Assembly: GCA_945631445.1 (NCBI GenBank) | Contig: CALZCR010000123.1 | Span: 1 to 6,073, forward strand | Direction of reading: 5' to 3' | DNA from: an uncultured Corynebacterium sp. | GTDB taxonomy: Bacteria; Actinomycetota; Actinomycetes; Mycobacteriales; Mycobacteriaceae | DNA: 6,073 nucleotides | Part shown: one piece after another, positions 1 to 5,483 of the stretch | Position numbering within the stretch: position 1 is the stretch's first letter | Layout of the letters: each line of letters opens with the position of its first letter | Notes under the pieces: model-generated | The model's database searches: none | The model's input: the letters and a program-made list of their open reading frames with translations, nothing else | Told to the model about the DNA's origin: nothing | Position numbers and translations under genes: made by a program

Positions 1-227
1 CGGTGCGGCGCCTGCGGCCGCCGACACGGCTGCGTTCTTGGCGGCGTCGCCCCCGCCCTGCAGAGACGGAAGCAATTAAGGACGACAATAGCGGTGTTTA
101 ATCTTCCCCGCCCACAAAATTTCGCTTTTAAACGGCCTTTACCTAATTAAAGGGGTGACCCAATGGAGGAGCTCAACCTATCGACAATCACACTCAGAGA
201 AATAGATACATCTATCACTCAGTGTAA
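1..227. other. A+T-rich region with no confident gene; left flank of a rearrangement
   Basis: Positions 1-60 are G+C-rich and read weakly in two frames: a plus-strand Ala/Pro-rich tail ending at TAA 77-79, and a minus-strand Ala/Gly-rich frame opening at TTG 75-73 and running off the left edge. Neither has a recognisable domain or a convincing ribosome binding site, so I do not call either. From about 61 to 227 base composition shifts sharply towards A+T, unlike the rest of the window. This part contains a small inverted repeat (CCTTTA 136-141 with TAAAGG 148-153, too weak and without a T-run to be a clear terminator), the larger inverted repeat at 190-225, and the start of a short ORF at 163. 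I looked for PhoX N-terminal or signal-peptide coding here in all plus frames and found none. It could be intergenic DNA from elsewhere, or the end of an insertion, brought next to phoX by deletion or insertion. Confidence 0.5.
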
Positions 228-294
228 CCAGCAGCCGACGGGGCCACCACCCCCTTCCGTTTCACCGGGCCAGCCGCCGGCTCCGACATGCTGA
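163..294 (+). CDS. Possible 43-aa chimeric ORF running out of frame into phoX
   Basis: ATG 163-165 is preceded by AAAGGGGTGA, with GGGG ending 7 nt before the start, a good actinobacterial ribosome binding site. The product begins MEELNLSTITLREID, with ordinary mixed composition, for about 20-22 residues. It then becomes Pro/Ser/Gln-rich because it reads phoX DNA in a shifted frame, and it stops at TGA 292-294. The front part may therefore be the beginning of an unrelated gene whose remainder was lost when the DNA was joined to phoX. The stop overlaps the only available phoX restart codon (ATG 288-290) by 7 nt, so translation of this ORF could couple to the PhoX remnant. I recognise no family for the first 20 residues. 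Its reality as an expressed peptide is uncertain; chance is a fair alternative at this length. Confidence 0.3.
   Translation: MEELNLSTITLREIDTSITQCNQQPTGPPPPSVSPGQPPAPTC
190..225. repeat. 36-bp imperfect inverted repeat with ATAGAT-AC-ATCTAT core
   Basis: The centre is a perfect dyad, ATAGAT (202-207), AC, ATCTAT (210-215). The outer ends are also complementary, ACACT (190-194) with AGTGT (221-225), and the intervening bases match partly with a 2-nt length difference. The heptamer CACTCAG also occurs as a direct repeat at 191-197 and 216-222, flanking the core. The dyad size fits a dimeric repressor operator (TetR-like sites are similar in length) or a recombination or element-end site. It sits inside the short ORF starting at 163 and only about 10-15 nt before the point where PhoX homology begins. 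The symmetry is directly visible; the role is not known. Confidence 0.55.
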
Positions 295-1619
295 AGACTT
301 CCGCGGACCCGGAGGGAAAGACCGTGCTAGGCACCCTCAACAACTGCGCCGGCGGCCTGACCCCGTGGGGCACGTATCTTTCCGGCGAGGAGAACATCAA
401 CCAGTACTTCGCCAACTCCGCCGGCCTGACCGGCCGCGCCAAAGAAGACGCTGAGCGCATCGGCGCCCCGGAGGGTGCGTCAGAACGCCAGTGGGAGCGT
501 CTGCACGACCGCTTCGACATGTCCAAGGAACCCAACGAGTTCCTGCGGTTCGGCTACATCGTCGAGATCGACCCCTTTGACCCGGAATCCACCCCGGTCA
601 AGCACACCGCCCTGGGGCGTTTCAAGCATGAGGCCGGCAGCATCTACGTCACCGACGACGGCACCGTGGTCTGCTACTCCGGCGACGACGAGCGCTTCGA
701 GTACATCTACAAGTTCGTCTCCGACAAGCAGATCGTCGAGGGCGACAAAGCCCACAACATGAGCATCCTCGACTCCGGCACCCTCTACGTCGCTTCCCTG
801 GAGGGCAACTCCCCCGCCTCGGAGATCGACGGGTCCGGCCAGCTGCCCGAAGACGGCGCCTTCGACGGCGTCGGCGCCTGGCACCCGTTGCTCACCGTCC
901 AGGAGGACGGTTCCGCCGAATCCCACGTCGACGGGTTCACTCCGGAGGAGGTCTGCGTCTACACCCGCCTGGCCGCCGACGAGGTCGGCGCCACCAAGAT
1001 GGACCGCCCGGAAGATTTCGAGGCCAACCCGGTCGACGGCAAGGTCTACCTCGCGCTGACCAACAACAAGTACCGCGGCGCCGCCGAAGAGCGCGACCGC
1101 GCGAATTGGGAGAACACCACCGAGTACGCCCCCGTCCGGGAGAATAAAAACGGTCTGGTCATGGAGATCGAGGACGATCACGCCGGCGAGTCCTTCACGT
1201 GGAACCTGTTGCTGGTCTGCGGCGATCCGGACGAGGCCTACACCTATTTCGGCGGCTTCGACAAAGAGAAAGTCTCCCCGATCTCGTGTCCCGACAACCT
1301 GGCCTTCGACGCCCACGGCAACCTGTGGATCTCCACGGACGGCAACGCCTTGGGCTCCCACGACGGCCTGTACGCCGTGACCACCACCGGCGACAACCGC
1401 GGCGAGCTCAAGTGCTTCATGACGATGCCCACCGACGCCGAGACCTGCGGCCCGATCGTCATGGACGAGCGAGTCCTGGTCAACGTCCAACACCCGGGAG
1501 AGGCCGACGACTCCACCGTCGCCGACCCCTCCTCGCACTGGCCCGACGGCGGCGACAGCGTCCCGCGCCCGGCGGCGGTCGTCGCGTGGCGCGCCGACGG
1601 CGGCCGCATCGGTGTCTAA
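288..1619 (+). CDS. PhoX-family phosphatase (DUF839), N-terminally truncated, probable pseudogene
   Basis: The translation matches the C-terminal two thirds of PhoX-type alkaline phosphatases, which are secreted, metal-dependent phosphomonoesterases with a beta-propeller fold. Visible family landmarks, numbered from ATG 288, are NNCAGG at 18-23 (its Cys is an iron ligand in characterised PhoX), TPWGT, SGEEN at 32-36, then FKHEAGSIYV, GDDERFEYIYKFVS, RPEDFEANP, NLAFDAHGNLWISTDG and VNVQHPGE, with a normal C-terminus. Family members are usually 600-700 residues; only 443 (463 if the open frame from 228 is counted) are present. Homology continues upstream of ATG 288 (TTPFRFTGPAAG) to about 231-240, where it stops; an in-frame TAA lies at 225-227. 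No ATG, GTG or TTG lies between that stop and 288, and there is no ribosome binding site before 288. The Tat-type signal expected of the family is absent. The downstream frame has no stop or frameshift, so the truncation may be recent. Initiation by coupling from the short upstream ORF is possible. Family assignment is firm; activity is doubtful. Confidence 0.85.
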   Translation: MLKTSADPEGKTVLGTLNNCAGGLTPWGTYLSGEENINQYFANSAGLTGRAKEDAERIGAPEGASERQWERLHDRFDMSKEPNEFLRFGYIVEIDPFDPESTPVKHTALGRFKHEAGSIYVTDDGTVVCYSGDDERFEYIYKFVSDKQIVEGDKAHNMSILDSGTLYVASLEGNSPASEIDGSGQLPEDGAFDGVGAWHPLLTVQEDGSAESHVDGFTPEEVCVYTRLAADEVGATKMDRPEDFEANPVDGKVYLALTNNKYRGAAEERDRANWENTTEYAPVRENKNGLVMEIEDDHAGESFTWNLLLVCGDPDEAYTYFGGFDKEKVSPISCPDNLAFDAHGNLWISTDGNALGSHDGLYAVTTTGDNRGELKCFMTMPTDAETCGPIVMDERVLVNVQHPGEADDSTVADPSSHWPDGGDSVPRPAAVVAWRADGGRIGV

Positions 1620-1647
1620 CCCCTGACAGCGTCTAACCCCTGACAAC
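1614..1647 (+). repeat. 17-bp tandem duplication across the phoX stop codon
   Basis: Two adjacent copies, GTCTAACCCCTGACAGC (1614-1630) and GTCTAACCCCTGACAAC (1631-1647), differ at one position. The first copy contains the last PhoX codon and the TAA stop; the second adds a further TAA at 1634-1636. Both copies carry CCCTGAC, which is complementary to GTCAGGG (1666-1672) in the neighbouring terminator hairpin, so either copy could compete weakly with the main stem. It is most simply a slippage duplication. Confidence 0.8.
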
Positions 1648-1649
1648 GG

Positions 1650-1682
1650 TCTCGGGGCTCCCTGCGTCAGGGAGCCCCGAGA
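1650..1682. terminator. Hairpin, likely bidirectional terminator between phoX and panC
   Basis: A perfect 15-bp stem, TCTCGGGGCTCCCTG (1650-1664) with CAGGGAGCCCCGAGA (1668-1682), closes a 3-nt CGT loop. It lies 30 nt past the phoX stop and 30 nt past the panC stop, between convergent genes. Neither strand has a clear T-run after the stem, which is common for actinobacterial terminators. The symmetric position suggests it ends transcription from both sides. Confidence 0.85.
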
Positions 1683-1712
1683 TCATGTCGTTTCCCAGCG
1701 CGGCGGCGCCGA

Positions 1713-2534
1713 TCAGTCGTCCTGCTCCGGCTCCAAATTACGGAAGCCGATGCCGATCGGCAGGCCCACGTTGTCGGTCAGGCGCACTCCGCCGACGGTG
1801 GCCGCACCAAACAGCCGCGCATCGCCTTCCTCCGGGGCCCGGCCCAGGTCCAGGCCGCGCAGCTCCACGTACTCGGGGGTGACCCCGGCGGCGTCCAGCA
1901 CGCCGTGGACGGTCTCCAGCACCTTCTCCGCCCCGTGCTCGGCGGCGTGCGCGCCGGCCGTCAACGCCGCGGACAACGCGAGCGCCTGGTCCCGGGCGGC
2001 TTCGTCGACGCCGACGTTGCGCAAAGAGATCGCCAGCCCCTCCGAGGTGCGCACGGTGGGCACGCCGTGCAGCTGCACGGGCAGATGAAGGTCGGTGATG
2101 GCCTGCTGCAGGGCCACGACGGTTTGGTAGTCCTTCTCCCCCACGACCACGTCGGAGGGATGCAGCACGTTGATCAGGCTGATCAGGCGGGTCAGTTCGC
2201 GGCCGATCACGGCCGCGGGCTCCATCCCCACCTCCAGCGGGGTGATCGTGGTGCGCATGCCGCCCGGCCACAGCTGGTCACCGCGGTAATGCCAGACAGC
2301 GTCGACCTGCTCCTCGGCGAAGTCCTCCGGGATCGTCTCACCGGTCCAGGCCACCACGACGAGGGTGTTGCGCAGCCGCTTGGCCGCGCGGATCAGCGCG
2401 ATGTGGCCGGCGTGCAGGCCTTCGTTGAGCGGCACCAGGGCGACGGGACGGCCAGTCTTGTGCATGGCGCGGCCAAACTGCCCCGCGCCCTCGACGGAAT
2501 CGAGGACGTGTGCCTGTCCTGGGGTGAATACCAT
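1713..2534 (-). CDS. panC: PanC-like protein (pantoate--beta-alanine ligase family), divergent active site
   Basis: This belongs to the pantothenate synthetase family, which normally joins pantoate and beta-alanine using ATP in the cytoplasm. Retained motifs, numbered from the chosen start, are GLHAGH at 39-44 (HxGH nucleotide motif), GEKDYQ at 132-137, GVPTVR, and ISLRN at 169-173 (MSSRN in canonical enzymes). At 273 residues it is shorter than usual (about 280-310). Canonical PTMGALH reads PLNEGLH; the FVNPxQF segment that supplies pantoate and ATP contacts is replaced by AWTGETIPEDF with a net deletion; the HFxGV segment is also altered and shortened. Catalysis of the standard reaction is therefore doubtful. 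Two ATGs are adjacent (2537 and 2534). The AAGGAG site sits 2 nt before the first and 5 nt before the second, so I prefer 2534, which overlaps the DUF2520 stop by 1 nt (TGATG). It is the last gene of the operon. Position matches panC (Rv3602c) of M. tuberculosis. The family is firm; the function is uncertain. Confidence 0.85.
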   Translation of the reverse strand: MVFTPGQAHVLDSVEGAGQFGRAMHKTGRPVALVPLNEGLHAGHIALIRAAKRLRNTLVVVAWTGETIPEDFAEEQVDAVWHYRGDQLWPGGMRTTITPLEVGMEPAAVIGRELTRLISLINVLHPSDVVVGEKDYQTVVALQQAITDLHLPVQLHGVPTVRTSEGLAISLRNVGVDEAARDQALALSAALTAGAHAAEHGAEKVLETVHGVLDAAGVTPEYVELRGLDLGRAPEEGDARLFGAATVGGVRLTDNVGLPIGIGFRNLEPEQDD

Positions 2535-3241
2535 CATGTCTCCTTCTGTATTGCCCACAATTCGGCGTCGTGGGCGCTTTTATGCTGAGCGGTGCGGCGC
2601 ACCAATTCCTGGAACACCCGGGCCAGTCCCGGGTCCTCGATGCCGGCGTGCTGGGCGTCGACGCCGCCGGGCCCGTCGACGTCCGCCAGCAGACCGGGCC
2701 TGCGCTCACCGGCGTCGACGATCTCGCGGGCGGTCTCGACGTTGCCGAGGGCCTCCGCGAACATGGTCGTCGCGTCCCGGCGGACGGTCTCCACGAAGCT
2801 CAGATGGGTGCGGGCCGCCGCCAGGCGGGCACGTTGGGTGTCGGGCACGGCCCGGCTGGCGCCGCCGAGTTCGCCGACGAGCAACTCGACGATGGTTTCG
2901 CCGAGTTCGTCGGTGGCGGCGGTCACCCAAAGTTCCGGCGTCAACGGATGGGCGGCGGCCACGACGGCGCCGCGGGTCTCCACGTCGTCGAGCACCTGGA
3001 CCCCGTGGCCGAGGCAGGTGTGCAGGTAAATCTGGCCGCGGCGCGCATGCGGCGACAGTTGGCGCACCAGGCCCGGCAACTCGGTCTCGCGCACGGACAG
3101 CACGATCAGTTCATAGTCCGCGGCGCCTTCTGGGTCGTTGAGCGTCGTGACGTCATGGCCGACGCCGTGCAGGCTTTCCGCGAACGCGGTGTCGTCCGTC
3201 TCGTCGATGAATGCGCCCACCGTCAGGCGGGGCGCCCTCAC
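2534..3241 (-). CDS. Rossmann-like/DUF2520 family protein with degenerate nucleotide-binding loop
   Basis: The 235-residue product resembles actinobacterial Rossmann-like plus DUF2520 proteins, whose fold is related to ketopantoate reductases and 6-phosphogluconate dehydrogenases. Family signatures seen are an N-terminal beta strand (RLTVGAFID), ELIVLSVRETEL, the GQIYLHTCLGHGVQVLD stretch corresponding to the family's vHTSGahG segment, AAHPLTPE corresponding to the usual HPa/mTF, and a C-terminal helix DPGLARVFQELVRRTAQ. The GxGxxG dinucleotide loop expected after the first strand is instead GAFIDETDDT with no glycine triad, and the C-terminal domain lacks the usual HAAa..SN motif. NAD(P) binding is thus unlikely in standard form. 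It starts with GTG at 3241, overlapping the upstream stop by 4 nt (GTGA), and ends overlapping panC. Gene position equals M. tuberculosis Rv3603c. Precise function is unknown for the family; family assignment rests partly on gene context. Confidence 0.75.
   Translation of the reverse strand: MRAPRLTVGAFIDETDDTAFAESLHGVGHDVTTLNDPEGAADYELIVLSVRETELPGLVRQLSPHARRGQIYLHTCLGHGVQVLDDVETRGAVVAAAHPLTPELWVTAATDELGETIVELLVGELGGASRAVPDTQRARLAAARTHLSFVETVRRDATTMFAEALGNVETAREIVDAGERRPGLLADVDGPGGVDAQHAGIEDPGLARVFQELVRRTAQHKSAHDAELWAIQKET
2540..2545 (-). promoter_or_regulatory. Ribosome binding site that decides the panC start
   Basis: AAGGAG on the minus strand lies inside the final codons of the DUF2520 gene. 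Its spacing is 2 nt to ATG 2537 and 5 nt to ATG 2534, favouring the second start. A GTG at 2558 is in frame, but no ribosome binding site stands out before it and it would overlap the upstream gene further. Confidence 0.7.
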
Positions 3242-4488
3242 TTCTCGTCGTCCTCGTCCTCGTGCCGCTGAGCGCGGGCCAGCAGCTCGGCGACGGAGAT
3301 GCCGTGGTTGTTCTCGCGGCGGCGTCGGCCACCCGCGTACTCCTCGTCCTGTTCCGTCGCCTCGGCCGGGGCAACCGCCGCCGCGGCGTCAGTCTTCGGT
3401 TCGGGCTTTGGCGCCGGGGTCTGTTTCTGCTCCGGGGCCTTCGGAGACTCCGTGGCCTTGGCCGGGGAGACCGGCTGTTCCGCTTGCTTCGTCTGCTCGG
3501 CCTTGTTGGCCTTCTTCTCCGGGGCCGGGGGCTGTTCTTTGTCCTTCTTCGCGGCCGGGGCGTCCTTGTCGTCCGCGTACGGGAAAGGAACCGGACTCTT
3601 CTTCGGGGCCTTAGGCGCCTTCGCCGCCTTCGTCGCCGGTGCCGCCGGTGCGGTCGGTGCTTGCGGCGCAGCCGGGGACGGCGCGGCTCCGGACTGCTTC
3701 TTCTCCTCCGGCTTCGCACCGGATTCGGCAGCCTTCCTGGCCTTCGCCGCTTCCTCTTCTTCCTTGCGGCGGGCGTTTTCCGTGATGATCGCGGACAGCG
3801 GGTTCAGGTCCGCGGTGCGCGGGCTCGGCTGGCTGCCCAGGCGGCCGGCGATGGCGTCGGCGCTGGGCGCCAGCGGCGTGTCGTCGAACTCGGGCAGCTC
3901 GTCGACCTCCGCTTCCACCGGCTCATCCGGCTTTTCTTCCGGTGCCCTGCTCAAGGCGTCGATGCGCTCCCGGCTGCTCGCGTACGCGCGGGCCTCGAGC
4001 TCGATGATGCGGCGGGCCTCGGCACGCAGGGCCGCTGGTTCAAAGCCGAATTCACGGCCGCTGAGCTCCTCGAGCTGGGCGCGCACGACGGCGAGCTCGC
4101 GCTTGATCTCTTCGAGGACCTCCAGATCCGCCGGGGACGGCGCGGCGGCGGCCTTCGCCGTGGCGGCCTCCGCCTCGTACCTGGCTTTTTCCAGCTCGGC
4201 CTGCAGGGTCTGCTCCCGCAGGGCGAGTTCGTCCTTCGCCGAGCGGGCCTGGTTGCGGTAACGACCGACGAGGATGAACCCGATGACCGCCGCCCACAGC
4301 GCCGCGATCAACGCGAACTTCAGCGCCGTGGCGCTGTCAGTGAGCAGCATGATGACGCTGGCGATGATCGCCAGCACCACCAGCACAGCGAGCCACAGCT
4401 GGCCCCTGTCCTGTTGCGCGAGGCTCCAACCGCCGTCGGTGCGCTCGGCGGTGGGTTCAGTGCGCTGGTCGCCCGTCCCTGAAGTCAT
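3238..4488 (-). CDS. DUF6779-like membrane protein with coiled coil and long Ala/Pro/Lys-rich tail
   Basis: The 416-residue product has a hydrophilic N-terminus and two membrane segments, about residues 31-50 and 55-75. A charged, probably coiled-coil region (about 80-145) follows, then a conserved-looking helical part to about 180. A long low-complexity tail (about 240-385) is dominated by Ala, Pro, Lys and Glu. The C-terminus has a basic cluster (GGRRRRENN), a short motif HGISVAELLARAQ, and an acidic end (HEDEDDEK). The tail is likely disordered and cytoplasmic or wall-facing; topology cannot be settled here. Domain family is inferred from architecture and from its place between DUF3180 and DUF2520, as for M. 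tuberculosis Rv3604c. ATG 4488 is preceded by AAGGTAG, which overlaps the DUF3180 stop; the gap to that gene is 9 nt, the only gap in the operon. No function is established. It could be a scaffold of the cell envelope, but that is speculation. Confidence 0.8.
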   Translation of the reverse strand: MTSGTGDQRTEPTAERTDGGWSLAQQDRGQLWLAVLVVLAIIASVIMLLTDSATALKFALIAALWAAVIGFILVGRYRNQARSAKDELALREQTLQAELEKARYEAEAATAKAAAAPSPADLEVLEEIKRELAVVRAQLEELSGREFGFEPAALRAEARRIIELEARAYASSRERIDALSRAPEEKPDEPVEAEVDELPEFDDTPLAPSADAIAGRLGSQPSPRTADLNPLSAIITENARRKEEEEAAKARKAAESGAKPEEKKQSGAAPSPAAPQAPTAPAAPATKAAKAPKAPKKSPVPFPYADDKDAPAAKKDKEQPPAPEKKANKAEQTKQAEQPVSPAKATESPKAPEQKQTPAPKPEPKTDAAAAVAPAEATEQDEEYAGGRRRRENNHGISVAELLARAQRHEDEDDEK

Positions 4489-4497
4489 GGGTCTACC

Positions 4498-4965
4498 TTA
4501 ACCAACCTGTTCGCCGTCCGTGGGTGGCGGTGTCTCGCAATGTCGTTCGAGATACACCCCCGCCGCGGCCAACACCACCCCGCCGAGCAACGAGGTCACC
4601 ACCCCAGGCAGATCCTGCGCCGCGGCGACCAGAGTAAAGGCGTTCGGCACCACGTACGTCGCTATCCCCAAGTAGGCGCCCGCCATGACCGCCCCGGTCC
4701 AGGCCGACGCCTTCGCCAACACCAGAAACAGCGCCACGGTCATGGGGTCCAACTGGCTGCGGTCTAACCCGATGGCGCCGTCCTCTAAGGAGGCCTTCAC
4801 CTTGCGGGCGGCCGCGACACAGATGATCGCCACCATCCACAGCGTGATCGACACGCCCCAGTGGATCGGCACGAAATTCCCGTAAAACCCCCAGGTCACG
4901 ATGGCCGTGGCCGCGGCCAGCACGGCACCGACGGCGACGAGCCCGAGGACCGGGGTGCGGGTCAC
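4498..4965 (-). CDS. DUF3180 family membrane protein
   Basis: The 155-residue protein has four predicted membrane segments, about residues 5-27, 36-54, 77-105 and 119-140. A charged loop between the second and third contains LDRSQLDPMTVALFLVLAKA, which resembles the conserved LDPL..aR.lalaKA stretch of DUF3180, and the protein ends with YLERHCETPPP, also family-like. Length is normal for DUF3180. It starts with GTG 4965, overlapping the folK stop by 4 nt (GTGA); the preceding GGGGCGGA is only a modest ribosome binding site, so coupling to folK translation is probable. It follows folK in M. tuberculosis as well (Rv3605c). No activity is known; the persistent linkage to folate genes suggests co-expression but does not prove a role in folate metabolism. 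Confidence 0.88.
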   Translation of the reverse strand: MTRTPVLGLVAVGAVLAAATAIVTWGFYGNFVPIHWGVSITLWMVAIICVAAARKVKASLEDGAIGLDRSQLDPMTVALFLVLAKASAWTGAVMAGAYLGIATYVVPNAFTLVAAAQDLPGVVTSLLGGVVLAAAGVYLERHCETPPPTDGEQVG

Positions 4966-5483
4966 CGCGTATCCGCCCCGGAGTCAGGCCCACCGGCCAA
5001 GGTGCCGACGGGACGGACCTGCTCGACTTCGGCCGCGGCCAGCTTCTCGACGAGCGCGGCCACCCGCCGCCCGCGCAACCTCGCCTGCGGGTCGGCGGCC
5101 AGCCACGGCACCAGCACAAAGGCGCGCTCGTGGGCGTGCGGGTGCGGCAGCGTCAACTCCGGGTCGTCGCTGAGGATCTCGGCGCCGTCGGCAAGCACCT
5201 GCACGACGTCGACGTCGAGGGTGCGCGGCCCCCAGCGGCGCACCCGCACCCGCTCCGCGGCGCCCTCCAGCCGCTGGCCCCGGCGCAGCAGCTCCAGTGG
5301 GGTGCCTGCGACCTCGACGACGAGCACGGCGTTGAGGAACTCGTCCTGGTCCGTCACGCCCCACGGCGGGGTGGCGTAGACCGGCGACTCGGCGACGATC
5401 TCCGCCGCGAAATCCTCGGCGACCGTGCGCAGCAGCGCCCACCGGTCGTCCATGTTCGACCCGACCGACAACACCGCGCGCAT
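4962..5483 (-). CDS. folK: 6-hydroxymethyl-7,8-dihydropterin pyrophosphokinase (HPPK)
   Basis: FolK transfers pyrophosphate from ATP to 6-hydroxymethyl-dihydropterin, giving the substrate of dihydropteroate synthase, in the cytoplasm. The 173-residue sequence shows the whole HPPK signature set: SVGSNMDDR at 6-14, SPVYATPPWG at 33-42, DEFLNAV at 47-53, RRWGPRTLDVDVV at 82-94 with the two magnesium-binding Asp residues at 90 and 92, and LPHPHAHERAFVLVPW at 112-127. Length is normal. ATG 5483 overlaps the folB stop by 1 nt (TGATG), and AGGAA lies 7 nt upstream, so the start is well supported. It sits between folB, which makes its substrate, and the membrane-protein genes. It should be active. 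Confidence 0.96.
   Translation of the reverse strand: MRAVLSVGSNMDDRWALLRTVAEDFAAEIVAESPVYATPPWGVTDQDEFLNAVLVVEVAGTPLELLRRGQRLEGAAERVRVRRWGPRTLDVDVVQVLADGAEILSDDPELTLPHPHAHERAFVLVPWLAADPQARLRGRRVAALVEKLAAAEVEQVRPVGTLAGGPDSGADTR

Noticed and set aside
1..79. Possible edge genes: plus-strand Ala/Pro-rich end at TAA 77-79, or minus-strand start at TTG 75-73
   Set aside because: Too short, mutually exclusive, without domain or ribosome binding site; cannot be decided without sequence to the left.
121..149. Promoter-like pair TTCGCT and TAATTA with 17-nt spacing before the ORF at 163
   Set aside because: Both boxes are poor matches, and such pairs arise easily in A+T-rich DNA.
136..153. CCTTTA/TAAAGG hairpin as a terminator
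   Set aside because: Only 6 A+T-rich pairs, with no following T-run; too weak to support.
480..1646. 388-codon open frame on the minus strand opposite phoX
   Set aside because: Its composition (Val/Gly/Ala/Asp-rich, no domain) is typical of the antisense of a high-GC gene, and the plus strand has clear PhoX motifs.
1905..3271. Plus-strand frames of 227, 233 and 258 codons opposite panC and DUF2520
   Set aside because: Shadows of the minus-strand genes, which have recognisable motifs, proper starts and operon spacing.
3153..3719. 188-codon Arg/Pro-rich minus-strand frame
   Set aside because: An alternate-frame reading of the same low-complexity tail; extreme Arg content and no plausible protein family.
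3211..4482. 423-codon and 320-codon plus-strand frames opposite the DUF6779-like gene
   Set aside because: They mirror the Lys/Ala/Pro-rich tail of the minus-strand gene, giving Arg/Leu/Gly- or Ser/Ala-rich strings without any domain or ribosome binding site.
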